Notes: generated by a model from the sequence alone, not told the origin. A stretch of DNA of 64,000 nt from Chrysomallon squamiferum (GCA_012295275.1 CM022667.1:5244208-5308207), one strand, 5' to 3'; positions 35,395 through 49,249 are shown, counted from the stretch's first letter. A program made the numbers and translations.

Positions 35395-35926
35395 CTGAAA
35401 AGTAGTAGAAAGAAAATAAAAGCAATGTTGAAACAAAGAAAGAAGGAAAAAAATGTTAGAAGATTATCAAGTAAATATTAATATTCATCAAAAAAATAAA
35501 AAATAAAAAATACAGAGAAATGATTTAATAATTTATAACACAAGGACAGTACTTTTTCTATTGGTGTTTATTAAGTACTTTTAATGGGAAATGTACTATT
35601 ACTAACGGATCTTATCTACTTGTTTTAGACAAGTACAGTTTATAGTGCATCTGGTTTGACTAACGCATTTTCTCTACTTATGTTAGTTAAGTATAGTTTA
35701 GTGTACATATTTATAAACTGATGTATTTTATCAATTTGTTTTTCTAAAGTTCTTAATACAGGAAACGTAGCATGACTAAACCATTTTCGATTTTTCTCTG
35801 AGTTAAGTACACATACTGGAAATGCGATATGACTAATAAATATTAACTACTTGAGTTAATATGTACAATTATTACGAAATGTAGTAAAACTAATGTATAA
35901 ATGGGTCTGGGTATGACGAAACTTAC

Positions 35927-35944
35927 CCTGAATATTGCTGTCGT
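35927..35944 (-). CDS. 18-nt micro-exon, DDSNIQ
   Basis: ACGACAGCAATATTCAGG between tattttcag and gtaagtttcg; identical at 40609, 45190 and 51001. Confidence 0.82.
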
Positions 35945-36718
35945 CTGAAAATATGAGGAAAAACAAAATAAATAAATGAAAAACATAAAATGTAATAGAA
36001 AATATATAGAAAGGATGTTGTAGAAAATGGTAAAATATAATAAAGAAATGAACAATAAGGAAACAAGAAAATAAATCTTAACGAAAGAAGAAAAAATGCA
36101 AAAGACAAAACGACCAACAACAACAAGAAACGTAATAATATTAAAACATATTAACATTATTGATTAGGTGTATTACATTTAGGACTTTTCATTATTTATT
36201 TTCAATTACTTCTTTCTCTTTAAATTATTATTATTGATGTTGTTGTTTTTATTATAATTATTATTATTATTATTATTATAACGTACAAGTACATATATAT
36301 ACATATGTTTATATTTAAGAACGATACAAGTTGTAAAAACGCGTTTCGTGTTTAAGTAATAAAAGAAAATTTTATTTTATTTAATTTAACTAGTCGTGGA
36401 ATAAAGCACCAAACAATTTCAAGTGCAAAGATCAAGACTTTATCTATTGTCTCTTAGAAAATGTATGACGTAAATTAACATTACTATCATTGTCTATATT
36501 TTTGGATAATATAATAAAAATAAAATCAATAAATCATAAATAGACAATTAAATGGGAAAAGAAAACTTTTATAATAATATTGAACAAAATTATGGCAATC
36601 GAATAAAAATTTTTTTTAGATAAATTAGAGGAATGAGATAAAATTAAAATATTAAAATAAAACTGAAAGAACAAAAAAATATATTTTGTAAAGCATGATT
36701 GAGTATGACGAAACTTAC

Positions 36719-36754
36719 CATTCGTATCAGGGAGAGGGGGTTTTGGAACGGGGG
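36719..36754 (-). CDS. 36-nt micro-exon, APVPKPPLPDTN
   Basis: Acceptor cttttcttcctaag, then 36 nt open in phase 1, then donor gtaagtttcg. It encodes a proline-rich module (5 Pro in 12), unlike the acidic 18-nt modules. GC content of the exon is far above its surroundings. Confidence 0.75.
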
Positions 36755-37177
36755 CTTAGGAAGAAAAGAAAAGAAATGTAGAAAGAAATAAACAAGACAA
36801 AATATTTTAAAGTCATCAAGCAAATATTAATGTTAAAGGGTAAAATGTAGTAAAAAGAATAAATAATGAAGAACACAACTGCAGTACATTATGTATTTGT
36901 GTTCATTAAATACAATTTATGGGGAATGTACTATGACTAACGGCTCTTATCTGATTGTGTTGGGTAAGTGCAGATTAACGGAAATATTGATCAACTAATG
37001 CATTTCATCCAATTCTGTTATTTAAATACAGTTTACAGGAAACGCAGCATGAATAATGTATTTTGTCTGTTTGTGTCAGTTAAGTAAAGTTTACAGGAAA
37101 TGCAGCTTGATTTATGTATTTTATCTACTTGAGTTCGTTAGGAACAATGTATAAGAAATGTTGTACAACTAATGCAT

Positions 37178-37215
37178 AAATAAGATATTAATGTATTAAT
37201 TATATTATGAGGAAA
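37178..37215 (-). pseudogene. Site of micro-exon loss
   Basis: Same replacement as at 31.5 kb: flanks of an AGSKPK-like exon remain, with aagatattaatgtattaat in place of donor, exon and acceptor. Confidence 0.5.
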
Positions 37216-37491
37216 AGTTGTAGAAATAAAGTGGAAATGATTAACAGTTTAAAAAGAATTAGTGATGTTAAAAAAAAAAAAGAGTAAAATATATAACTTA
37301 ATAATAATAATATACAGTTTATAGGAAACGTAGAATGACTAATGTATTTTCTCTATTTGTCTTAGTTAAGTACAGTTTACAGGAAATGCAGCTTGATTTA
37401 TGTATTTTATCTACTTGAGTTAGTTAGGAAGAATGCATAGGAAATGTTCCACAAGGAATGTATTAATACGACTGGGTATGACGAATCTTAC

Positions 37492-37509
37492 CGATACGTT
37501 TGGGTCTTC
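37492..37509 (-). CDS. 18-nt micro-exon, GRPKRI
   Basis: Acceptor aactttcag, then [G]GA AGA CCC AAA CGT ATC [G], then donor gtaagattcg. Basic member of the GPKP class (net +3). Confidence 0.78.
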
Positions 37510-38169
37510 CTGAAAGTTGTGAGGTAAAATGATAGAAATAAAGTGGAAATGATTAAAAGTTTTAAAAGAAATAGTGATATTAAAGAAAAAAACAAGTAGA
37601 AAATATATCATAACGATAATGAAAAATAAAATAAATAATAAGAAATGAATTTTCATGCATTCATATATCTATCTATATATATATATATAGATACACACAC
37701 CCACTCATATATAAATACATACAAACACATAAATACATTATATACACAAACATATATATTGAGTAAATTTTTGAATAACTCATCTTGAATGGTATTTCAT
37801 ATCCTAAGTCTGAATTATATATATTAATTAATTGTGAACTATAATTTTTTGTGTGGGTAATTTGCAGAAATTATTGGAATGGATTCTAGTTCTCTTATAA
37901 AAGTAAAGAGATTAATAAAATACTATGAACGCTTTTGCTGTTTAGGTAATGGAAGCGGAAATCGAAATAGAAAAAAAATTAAATTAAAAGAAATCAAAAA
38001 TATGAGAAAGAAATAAAATGTTAATATTAAACTCATAGAGAAGATATATTTGTAAAGTATTAGGGGCAGATTGCAGTGGTAACTGCAGTATTTTACCTAC
38101 CTCTGTTCGTTAAGTACACTTTATAGGTGGTACTTATTTCCTAATTAGATTGAGTATCATGAAACTTAC

Positions 38170-38187
38170 CCTCGCAATCAATGGCGA
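38170..38187 (-). CDS. 18-nt micro-exon, xAIDCE
   Basis: TCGCCATTGATTGCGAGG. A cysteine replaces Phe of AIDFE, the only cysteine-bearing module in the array, shared with 42749. Confidence 0.8.
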
Positions 38188-38871
38188 CTGAAAAGTTTTA
38201 GGAAGAAAATAAAACCAATGCAGAATCGAACAAAGGAGGAAAAACTGTATAAAACTTATCAAGTAAATATTAGTATACACGAGAAAGAAGTATGTATGTC
38301 TATGTATAAATTAGTGAATGTGGATATATATTTCTATGTGTAATCTGGTACGCATGGTATTTTATATCTTAAGGCTGAATTATTTATAATAATTAATTGT
38401 GAACAATGATTTGTGTTTTCATAAATAGCAGAACTTATTCGAATGTATTTCATTTCTCTAATAAAACTAAGGAGAATAATAAAGTTGTATATATGCGTTT
38501 CGTGTTTTAGTAATCGAAGTAAATTTTAATTTTATTTAGTTTAAGTAGAGTTGGAACGAAATACGAAAGAATTTCAAGTCCAGATGTCAAGATTTTATCT
38601 ACTGTCTTTTAGAAAATGTATGACGTCAATTAACATTACTTTCATTGTCTATATTTTCAGATGATATAACAAAAATAAAATAAATAAAGCGTAAATAGAC
38701 AATTAAATGGTATAAGATAACTTTTATAATAATATTGAAAAAGTACATGGAAATCGAATAAAATAAAATCTAAGATAAATTAAACGAATGAGAAAGAAAT
38801 AAAATATCAAAATAAAACAGAAAGATCAAAAAACGTATTTGTAAAGCACGACTGAGAATGTCCAAACTTAC

Positions 38872-38910
38872 TTTCCGGATCATCGTCGTCTGGAAAGGGG
38901 AGTGTATAGA
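38872..38910 (-). CDS. 39/18-nt micro-exon, DDDDPE
   Basis: Same as 34130 with both acceptors retained; short form 38872-38889. Confidence 0.75.
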
Positions 38911-39449
38911 CTCAGTAAGAAAATAAAGGAAATGTAGAAACAAATAAAGAAGAAAAAATATTAAAAAGTCATAAAGTAAATATTAATATTAAAGAGTAAA
39001 ATGTAGTAAAATGAATAAATAATAAAAAATACAACTGCAGTACTTTATCTATCTGTGTTCATTAAATACACTTTATGGGGAATGTACTACGACTAACGGA
39101 TCTTATCTGGTTCTGTTGGGTAAGTACAGACTAACGGAAATATTGATGAACTAATGCATTTTATCTATTTGTCTTACTCAAAATACAGTTTACAGGAAAC
39201 ATAGCACGACTGATGTATTTTGTATGTTTGTGTTAGTTAAGTACAGTTTCATCAATTTTTGTTACATAAATACAGTTTATAGGAACCGTAGCATGACTAA
39301 TGTATTTTCTGTGTTTGTGTTAGTTAAGTACAGTTTACTGGAAATCCAGCTTGATTTATGTATTTTATCTACTTGAGTTAGTTAGGAACAATGTATAAGA
39401 ACTATTGTACAATTAATGTATTAATACGACTGGGTATGATGAAACTTAC

Positions 39450-39467
39450 CCTTAGGTTTGCTGCCGG
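39450..39467 (-). CDS. 18-nt micro-exon, AGSKPK
   Basis: Exact copy of 34766. Confidence 0.82.
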
Positions 39468-40061
39468 CTGAAAATTATGAGGAAAAATGATAGAAATAAA
39501 GTGGAAATGATTAGAAGTTTAAAAAGAAGTAGTGATGTTAAAGAAAGAAATAAAGTAAAATATATAACTTAATAATAATGAAACAAAGAAAATAAATAAT
39601 AAGTAATGTATATACACACATTCATATATATATATATATATATATATAGATATATAGCAAATGTTAGAATCAGTTATGTTCAATGGTATTTAATATGCTA
39701 AGGGTGAATTTTGTATAATCATTAATTGTGAAGTATAATTTTGTTTGTGGATGATTTGCAGAAATTATTGAAATGAATGGCAATTCTCTAATAAAACTTA
39801 AGTGATTAATAAAATAGTGTGAACGCTTTTGTTGTTGATGTAAAGGAAGTGAAAATCGAAATAGAATAAAACGAAAGTTTAGAAAAATTAAACGAATGAG
39901 ATAGAAATAAAATATTAATATAAAACAAAGAGAAAATATATTTGTTAAGTATTAAGGGCAGATTGCAGTGGTAACTGCAGTATTTTACCTACCTCTGCTC
40001 GTTAAGTACACTTTATAGGTGCTACTTATTTCCTAATTAAATTCAGTATCATGAAACTTAC

Positions 40062-40079
40062 CATCGACATCACTGGCGA
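40062..40079 (-). CDS. 18-nt micro-exon, VASDVD
   Basis: Exact exon copy. Acceptor ctaacacttttcag, closer to the 20111 form than 35377. Confidence 0.83.
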
Positions 40080-40608
40080 CTGAAAAGTGTTAGAAAGAAA
40101 ATAAAAGCAATGTTGAAACAAAGAAAGAAGGAAAAAATGTTAGAAGATTATCAAGTAAATATTAATATTCATCAAAAAAAATAAAAAAAAAATACAGTGA
40201 AATGATTTAATAATTTATAACACAAGGACAGTACTTTTTCTATTGGTGTTTATTAAGTACTTTTAATGGGAAATGTACTATTACTCACGGAACTTATCTA
40301 CTTGTTTTAGACAAGTACAGTTTATAGTGCATCTGGTTTGACTAACGCATTTTCTCTACTTATGTTAGTTAAGTATAGTTTAGTGTACATATTTATTAAC
40401 TGATGTATTTGATCAATTTGTTTTTCTAAAGTTCTGTTTACAGGAAACGTAGCATGACTAAACCATTTTATAATTTTCTCTGAGTTAAGTACACATACTG
40501 GAAATGCGATATGACTAATAAATATTAACTACTTGAGTTAATATGTACAATTATTACGAAATGTAGTAAAACTAATGTATAAATGGGTCTGGGTATGACG
40601 AAACTTAC

Positions 40609-40626
40609 CCTGAATATTGCTGTCGT
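40609..40626 (-). CDS. 18-nt micro-exon, DDSNIQ
   Basis: Exact copy of 35927. A 103-bp (TTA)n-bearing stretch present left of the first copy's intron (near 36.25 kb) is missing near 40.93 kb. Confidence 0.82.
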
Positions 40627-41297
40627 CTGAAAATATGAGGAAAAACAAAATACATAAATGAAAAACATAAAATGTAATAGAAAATACATAGAAAGGATAT
40701 TGTAGAAAATGGTAAAATATAATAAATAAATGAACAATAAGGAAACAAGAAAATAAATCTTAACGAAAGAAGAAAAAATGCAAAAGACAAAACGACCAAC
40801 AACAACAAGAAACGTTATAATATTAAAACATATTAACATTATTGATTAGGTGTATTACATTTAGGACTTTTCATTATTTATTTTCAATTACTTCTTTCTC
40901 TTTAAATTATTATTATTGATGTTGTTGTTTTTAAGTAATAAAAGAAAATTTTATTTTATTTTATTTAAGTAGTCGTGGAATAAAGCACGAAACAATTTCA
41001 AGTGCAAAGATCAAGACTTTAGCTATTGTCTCTTAGAAAATGTACGACGTAAATTAACATTACTATCATAGTCTATATTTTTGGATAATATAATAAAAAT
41101 AAAATCAATAAATCATAAATAGACAATTAAATGGGAAAAGAAAACTTTTATAATAATATTGAACAAAATTATGGCAATCGAATAAAAAATTTTTTTAGAT
41201 AAATTAGAGGAATGAGATAAAATTAAAATATTAAAATAAAACTGAAAGAACAAAAAAATATATTTTGTAAAGCATGATTGAGTATGACGAAACTTAC

Positions 41298-41333
41298 CAT
41301 TCGTATCAGGGAGAGGGGGTTTTGGAACGGGGG
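41298..41333 (-). CDS. 36-nt micro-exon, APVPKPPLPDTN
   Basis: Identical to 36719, 4579 bp away. Confidence 0.75.
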
Positions 41334-41754
41334 CTTAGGAAGAAAAGAAAAGAAATGTAGAAAGAAATAAAGAAGACAAAATATTTTAAAGTCATCAAGC
41401 AAATATTAATGTTAAAGGGTAAAATGTAGTAAAAAGAATAAATAATGAAGAACACAACTGCAGTACATTATGTATTTGTGTTCATTAAATACAATTTATG
41501 GGGAATGTACTATGACTAACGGCTCTTATCTGATTGTGTTGGGTAAGTACAGATTAACGGAAATATTGATCAACTAATGCATTTCATCCAATTCTGTTAT
41601 TTAAATACAGTTTACAGGAAACGCAGCATGAATAATGTATTTTGTCTGTTTGTGTCAGTTAAGTAAAGTTTACAGGAAATGCAGCTTGACTAATATATTT
41701 TATCTACTTGAGTTCGTTAGGAACAATGTATAAGAAATGTTGTACAACTAATGC

Positions 41755-41793
41755 ATAAATAAGATATTAATGTATTAATTATATTATGAGGAA
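41755..41793 (-). pseudogene. Site of micro-exon loss
   Basis: Copy of the lesion at 37178. Confidence 0.5.
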
Positions 41794-42069
41794 AAGTTGT
41801 AGAAATAAAGTGGAAATGATTAACAGTTTAAAAAGAATTAGTGATGTTAAAAAAAAAAAGAGTAAAATATATAACTTAATAATAATAATATACAGTTTAT
41901 AGGAAACGTAGAATGACTAATGTATTTTCTCTATTTGTCTTAGTTAAGTACAGTTTACAGGAAATGCAGCTTGATTTATGTATTTTATCTACTTGAGTTA
42001 GTTAGGAAGAATGCATAGGAAATGTTCCACAAGGAATGTATTAATACGACTGGGTATGACGAATCTTAC

Positions 42070-42087
42070 CGATACGTTTGGGTCTTC
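42070..42087 (-). CDS. 18-nt micro-exon, GRPKRI
   Basis: Identical to 37492, 4578 bp away. Confidence 0.78.
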
Positions 42088-42748
42088 CTGAAAGTTGTGA
42101 GGTAAAATGATAGAAATAAAGTGGAAATGATTAAAAGTTTTAAAAGAAATAGTGATATTAAAGAAAAAAACAAGTAGAAAATATATCATAACGATAATGA
42201 AAAATAAAATAAATAATAAGAAATGAATTTTCATGCATTCATATATCTATCTATATATATATATATAGATACACACACCCACTCATATATAAATACATAC
42301 AAACACATAAATACATTATATACACAAACATATATATTGAGTAAATTTTTGAATAACTCATCTTGAATGGTATTTCATATCCTAAGTCTGAATTATATAT
42401 ATTAATTAATTGTGAACTATAATTTTTTGTGTGGGTAATTTGCAGAAATTATTGGAATGGATTCTAGTTCTCTTATAAAAGTAAAGAGATTAATAAAATA
42501 CTATGAACGCTTTTGCTGTTTAGGTAATGGAAGCGGAAATCGAAATAGAAAAAAAATTAAATTAAAAGAAATCAAAAATATGAGAAAGAAATAAAATGTT
42601 AATATTAAACTCATAGAGAAGATATATTTGTAAAGTATTAGGGGCAGATTGCAGTGGTAACTGCATATTTTTTACCTACCTCTGTTCGTTAAGTACACTT
42701 TATAGGTGGTACTTATTTCCTAATTAGATTGAGTATCATGAAACTTAC

Positions 42749-42766
42749 CCTCGCAATCAATGGCGA
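42749..42766 (-). CDS. 18-nt micro-exon, xAIDCE
   Basis: Identical to 38170. Confidence 0.8.
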
Positions 42767-43451
42767 CTGAAAAGTTTTAGGAAGAAAATAAAACCAATGC
42801 AGAATCGAACAAAGGAGGAAAAACTGTATAAAACTTATCAAGTAAATATTAGTATACACGAGAAAGAAGTATGTATGTCTATGTATAAATTAGTGAATGT
42901 GGATATATATTTCTATGTGTAATCTGGTACGCATGGTATTTTATATCTTAAGGCTGAATTATTTATAATAATTAATTGTGAACAATGATTTGTGTTTTCA
43001 TAAATAGCAGAACTTATTCGAATGTATTTCATTTCTCTAATAAAACTAAGGAGAATAATAAAGTTGTATATATGCGTTTCGTGTTTTAGTAATCGAAGTA
43101 AATTTTAATTTTATTTAGTTTAAGTAGAGTTGGAACGAAATACGAAAGAATTTCAAGTCCAGATGTCAAGATTTTATCTACTGTCTTTTAGAAAATGTAT
43201 GACGTCAATTAACATTACTTTCATTGTCTATATTTTCAGATGATATAACAAAAATAAAATAAATAAAGCGTAAATAGACAATTAAATGGTATAAGATAAC
43301 TTTTATAATAATATTGAAAAAAGTACATGGAAATCGAATAAAATAAAATCTAAGATAAATTAAACGAATGAGAAAGAAATAAAATATCAAAATAAAACAG
43401 AAAGATCAAAAAACGTATTTGTAAAGCACGACTGAGAATGTCCAAACTTAC

Positions 43452-43490
43452 TTTCCGGATCATCGTCGTCTGGAAAGGGGAGTGTATAGA
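43452..43490 (-). CDS. 39/18-nt micro-exon, DDDDPE
   Basis: Identical to 38872, with nested 18-nt form 43452-43469. Confidence 0.75.
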
Positions 43491-44030
43491 CTCAGTAAGA
43501 AAATAAAGGAAATGTAGAAACAAATAAAGAAGAAAAAATATTAAAAAGTCATAAAGTAAATATTAATATTAAAGAGTAAAATGTAGTAAAATGAATAAAA
43601 ATAAAAAAAATACAACTGCAGTACTTTATCTATCTGTGTTCATTAAATACACTTTATGGGGAATGTACTACGACTAACGGATCTTATCTGGTTCTGTTGG
43701 GTAAGTACAGACTAACGGAAATATTGATGAACTAATGCATTTTATCTATTTGTCTTACTCAAAATACAGTTTACAGGAAACATAGCACGACTGATGTATT
43801 TTGTATGTTTGTGTTAGTTAAGTACAGTTTCATCAATTTTTGTTACATAAATACAGTTTATAGGAACCGTAGCATGACTAATGTATTTTCTGTGTTTGTG
43901 TTAGTTAAGTACAGTTTACTGGAAATCCAGCTTGATTTATGTATTTTATCTACTTGAGTTAGTTAGGAACAATGTATAAGAACTATTGTACAATTAATGT
44001 ATTAATACGACTGGGTATGATGAAACTTAC

Positions 44031-44048
44031 CCTTAGGTTTGCTGCCGG
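44031..44048 (-). CDS. 18-nt micro-exon, AGSKPK
   Basis: Identical to 39450. Confidence 0.82.
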
Positions 44049-44641
44049 CTGAAAATTATGAGGAAAAATGATAGAAATAAAGTGGAAATGATTAGAAGTT
44101 TAAAAAGAAGTAGTGATGTTAAAGAAAGAAATAAAGTAAAATATATAACTTAATAATAATGAAACAAGAAAATAAATAATAAGTAATGTATATACACACA
44201 TTCATATATATATATATATATATATATAGATATATAGCAAATGTTAGAATCAGTTATGTTCAATGGTATTTAATATGCTAAGGGTGAATTTTGTATAATC
44301 ATTAATTGTGAAGTATAATTTTGTTTGTGGATGATTTGCAGAAATTATTGAAATGAATGGCAATTCTCTAATAAAACTTAAGTGATTAATAAAATAGTGT
44401 GAACGCTTTTGTTGTTGATGTAAAGGAAGTGAAAATCGAAATAGAATAAAACGAAAGTTTAGAAAAATTAAACGAATGAGATAGAAATAAAATATTAATA
44501 TAAAACAAAGAGAAAATATATTTGTTAAGTATTAAGGGCAGATTGCAGTGGTAACTGCAGTATTTTACCTACCTCTGCTCGTTAAGTACACTTTATAGGT
44601 GCTACTTATTTCCTAATTAAATTCAGTATCATGAAACTTAC

Positions 44642-44659
44642 CATCGACATCACTGGCGA
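44642..44659 (-). CDS. 18-nt micro-exon, VASDVD
   Basis: Identical to 40062, including acceptor. Confidence 0.83.
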
Positions 44660-45189
44660 CTGAAAAGTGTTAGAAAGAAAATAAAAGCAATGTTGAAACA
44701 AAGAAAGAAGGAAAAAATGTTAGAAGATTATCAAGTAAATATTAATATTCATCAAAAAAAATAAAATAAAAAATACAGTGAAATGATTTAATAATTTATA
44801 ACACAAGGACAGTACTTTTTCTATTGGTGTTTATTAAGTACTTTTAATGGGAAATGTACTATTACTCACGGAACTTATCTACTTGTTTTAGACAAGTACA
44901 GTTTATAGTGCATCTGGTTTGACTAACGCATTTTCTCTACTTATGTTAGTTAAGTATAGTTTAGTGTACATATTTATTAACTGATGTATTTGATCAATTT
45001 GTTTTTCTAAAGTTCTGTTTACAGGAAACGTAGCATGACTAAACCATTTTATAATTTTCTCTGAGTTAAGTACACATACTGGAAATGCGATATGACTAAT
45101 AAATATTAACTACTTGAGTTAATATGTACAATTATTACGAAATGTAGTAAAACTAATGTATAAATGGGTCTGGGTATGACGAAACTTAC

Positions 45190-45207
45190 CCTGAATATTG
45201 CTGTCGT
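45190..45207 (-). CDS. 18-nt micro-exon, DDSNIQ
   Basis: Identical to 40609. Confidence 0.82.
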
Positions 45208-45877
45208 CTGAAAATATGAGGAAAAACAAAATACATAAATGAAAAACATAAAATGTAATAGAAAATACATAGAAAGGATATTGTAGAAAATGGTAAAATA
45301 TAATAAATAAATGAACAATAAGGAAACAAGAAAATAAATCTTAACGAAAGAAGAAAAAATGCAAAAGACAAAACGACCAACAACAACAAGAAACGTTATA
45401 ATATTAAAACATATTAACATTATTGATTAGGTGTATTACATTTAGGACTTTTCATTATTTATTTTCAATTACTTCTTTCTCTTTAAATTATTATTATTGA
45501 TGTTGTTGTTTTTAAGTAATAAAAGAAAATTTTATTTTATTTATTTAAGTAGTCGTGGAATAAAGCACGAAACAATTTCAAGTGCAAAGATCAAGACTTT
45601 AGCTATTGTCTCTTAGAAAATGTACGACGTAAATTAACATTACTATCATAGTCTATATTTTTGGATAATATAATAAAAATAAAATCAATAAATCATAAAT
45701 AGACAATTAAATGGGAAAAGAAAACTTTTATAATAATATTGAACAAAATTATGGCAATCGAATAAAATAAAAATTTAGATAAATTAGAGGAATGAGATAA
45801 AATTAAAATATTAAAATAAAACTGAAAGAACAAAAAAATATATTTTGTAAAGCATGATTGAGTATGACGAAACTTAC

Positions 45878-45913
45878 CATTCGTATCAGGGAGAGGGGGT
45901 TTTGGAACGGGGG
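45878..45913 (-). CDS. 36-nt micro-exon, APVPKPPLPDTN
   Basis: Identical to 36719 and 41298. A second proline-rich exon follows at 47059 in this repeat, which has gained an extra unit. Confidence 0.75.
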
Positions 45914-46334
45914 CTTAGGAAGAAAAGAAAAGAAATGTAGAAAGAAATAAAGAAGACAAAATATTTTAAAGTCATCAAGCAAATATTAATGTTAAAGGGT
46001 AAAATGTAGTAAAAAGAATAAATAATGAAGAACACAACTGCAGTACATTATCTATTTGTGTTCATTAAATACAATTTATGGGGAATGTACTATGACTAAC
46101 GGATCTTATCTGATTGTGTTGGGTAAGTACAGATTAACGGAAATATTGATCAACTAATGCATTTCATCCAATTCTGTTATTTAAATACAGTTTACAGGAA
46201 ACGCAGCATGAATAATGTATTTTGTCTGTTTGTGTCAGTTAAGTAAAGTTTACAGGAAATGCAGCTTGATTTATGTATTTTATCTACTTGAGTTCGTTAG
46301 GAACAATGTATAAGAAATGTTGTACAACTAATGT

Positions 46335-46372
46335 ATAAATAAGATATTAATGTATTAATTATATTACGAGGA
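46335..46372 (-). pseudogene. Site of micro-exon loss
   Basis: Copy of the 37178 lesion. Confidence 0.5.
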
Positions 46373-47058
46373 AAAGTTGTAGAAATAAAGTGGAACTGAT
46401 TAACAGTTTAAAAAGAATTAGTGATGTTAAAAAAAAAAAAAGTAAAATATATAACTTAATAATAATGAAACAAGAAAATAAATAATAAGGAATGTAGATA
46501 TACACATTCATATATATATATATGCATAAACCAATACCGTCGATACTAAGTTATATATATATATATATATACATATATAAGAATAATAGAAGTTGTATAA
46601 GCGCCTTTCGTGTTTAAGTAATAAAGTAAATTTAATTTAATTTAATTTATTTGAACGAGGAATGAAGTACGAAATAATTTCAAGTAAAAAGGTCTAGATT
46701 TTATCTACTGTCCCTTCGAAAATTTAGGACGTAAATTAACAGTACTATCATTGTCTATATTGTCTGATAATATAACAAAATAAAATAAATAAAACATAAA
46801 TAGACAATTAAATGGCATTAAAAAACATTAATAATAATATTGAAAAAATATTGAAATCGAATAAAACGAAAATTACGAGAAATTAAACAAATGAGAAAGA
46901 AATAAAATATTAAAACAAAACTGAAAGAACGAAACAAATTGTAAAAGTTTACGAGTAGATTACAGTGCCGACAGTAGTATTTTACCTAACTGCGTTCGTT
47001 AAGTACAGTTAATAGTTTTCACTAATTTTCTAATAAGGTTGAGTATGACGAAACTTAC

Positions 47059-47094
47059 CATGCATATCAGGAAGAGGGGGTTCTGGAACGGGGG
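47059..47094 (-). CDS. 36-nt micro-exon, APVPEPPLPDMH
   Basis: Proline-rich exon whose last residues (DMH) match the 39-nt class at 32229 and 52870 while the rest matches 36719, so it looks like a hybrid of the two classes. An internal tccag also offers an in-phase 24-nt form. Confidence 0.74.
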
Positions 47095-47515
47095 CTTAGG
47101 AAGAAAAGAAAAGAAATGTAGAAAGAAATAAAGAAGACAAAATATTTTAAAGTCATCAAGCAAATATTAATGTTAAAGGGTAAAATGTAGTAAAAAGAAT
47201 AAATAATGAAAAACACAACTGCAGTACATTATCTATTTGTGTTCATTAAATACAATTTATGGGGAATGTACTATGACTAACGGATCTTATCTGATTGTGT
47301 TGGGTAAGTACAGATTAACGCAAATATTGATCAACTAATGCATTTCATCCAATTCTGTTATTTAAATACAGTTTACAGGAAACGCAGCATGAATAATGTA
47401 TTTTGTCTGTTTGTGTCAGTTAAGTAAAGTTTACAGGAAATGCAGTTTGACTAATATATTTTATCTACTTGAGTTCGTTAGGAACAATGTATAAGAAATG
47501 TTGTACAACTAATGC

Positions 47516-47554
47516 ATAAATAAGATATTAATGTATTAATTATATTATGAGGAA
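47516..47554 (-). pseudogene. Site of micro-exon loss
   Basis: Same lesion as 37178, here in the extra unit between 47059 and 47832. Confidence 0.5.
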
Positions 47555-47831
47555 AAGTTGTAGAAATAAAGTGGAAATGATTAACAGTTTAAAAAGAATT
47601 AGTGATGTTAAAAAAAAAAAAGAGTAAAATATATAACTTAATAATAATAATATACAGTTTATAGGAAACGTAGAATGACTAATGTATTTTCTCTATTTGT
47701 CTTAGTTAAGTACAGTTTACAGGAAATGCAGCTTGATTTATGTATTTTATCTACTTGAGTTAGTTAGGAAGAATGCATAGGACATATTCGACAACGAATG
47801 TATTAATACGACTGGGTATGACGAATCTTAC

Positions 47832-47849
47832 CGATAGGTTTGGGTCTTG
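47832..47849 (-). CDS. 18-nt micro-exon, ARPKPI
   Basis: [G]CA AGA CCC AAA CCT ATC [G] between aactttcag and gtaagattcg; a GPKP-class variant. Confidence 0.78.
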
Positions 47850-48507
47850 CTGAAAGTTGTGAGGTAAAATGATAGAAATAAAGTAGAAATGATTAAAAGT
47901 TTTAAAAGAAATAGTGATATTAAAGAAAAAAACAAGTAGAAAATATATCATAACGATAATGAAAAATAAAATAAATAATAAGAAATGAATTTTCATGCAT
48001 TCATATATCTATCTATATATATATATAGATACACACACCCACTCATATATAAATACATACAAACACATAAATACATTATATACACAAACATATATATTGA
48101 GTAAATTTTAGAATAACTCATCTTGAATGGTATTTCATATGCTAAGTCTGAATTATATATATTAATTAATTGTGAACTATAATTTTTTGTGTGGGTAATT
48201 TGCAGAAATTATTGGAATGGATTCTAGTTCTCTTATAAAAGTAAAGAGATTAATAAAATACTATGAACGCTTTTGCTGTTTAGGTAATGGAAGCGGAAAT
48301 CGAAATAGAAAAAAAATTAAATAAAAAGAAATCAAAAATATGAGAAGGAAATAAAATGTTAATATTAAACTCATAGAAAAAATATATTTGTAAAGTATTA
48401 GGGGCAGATTGCAGTGGTAACTGCAGTATTTTACGTACCTCTGTTCGTTAAGTACACTTTATAGGTGGTACTTATTTCCTAATTAGATTGAGTATCATGA
48501 AACTTAC

Positions 48508-48525
48508 CCTCGAAATCAATGGCGA
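48508..48525 (-). CDS. 18-nt micro-exon, xAIDFE
   Basis: TCGCCATTGATTTCGAGG. First residue is Ile if joined to the A-ending exon at 49211, Val if joined to a G-ending exon. Confidence 0.8.
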
Positions 48526-49210
48526 CTGAAAAGTTTTAGGAAGAAAATAAAACCAATGCAGAATCGAATAAAGGAGGAAAAACTGTTTAAAACTTATCAA
48601 GTAAATATTAGTATACACGAGAAAGAAGTATGTATGTCTGTGTATAAATCAGTGAATGTGGATATATATTTATATATGTAATCTGGTATGGATGGTATTT
48701 TATATCTTAAGGCTGAATTATATATAATAATTAATTGTGAACAATGGTTTGTGTTTTCATAAATAGCAGAACTTATTCGAATGTATTTCATTTCTCTAAT
48801 AAAACTAAGGAGAATAATAAAGTTGTATATATGCGTTTCGTGTTTTAGTAATCGAAGTAAATTTTAATTTTATTTAGTTTAAGTAGAGTTGGAATGAAAT
48901 ACGAAAGAATTTCAAGTCCAGATGTCAAGATTTTATCTACTGTCTTTTAGAAAATGTATGACGTCAATTAACATTACTATCATTGTCTCTATTTTCAGAT
49001 GATATAACAAAAATAAAATAAATAAAGCGTAAATAGACAATTAAATGGTATAAGATAACTTTTATAATAGTATTGAAAAAAGTACATGGAAATCGAATAA
49101 AATAAAATCTAAGATAAATTAAACGAATGAGAAAGAAATAAAATATCAAAATAAAACAGAAAGATCAAAAAACGTATTTGTAAAGCACGATTGAGAATGT
49201 CCAAACTTAC

Positions 49211-49249
49211 TTTCCGGATCATCGTCGTCTGGAAAGGGGAGTGTATAGA
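49211..49249 (-). CDS. 39/18-nt micro-exon, DDDDPE
   Basis: Same exon as 34130, short form 49211-49228; flanks closest to the 34130 copy. Confidence 0.75.
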
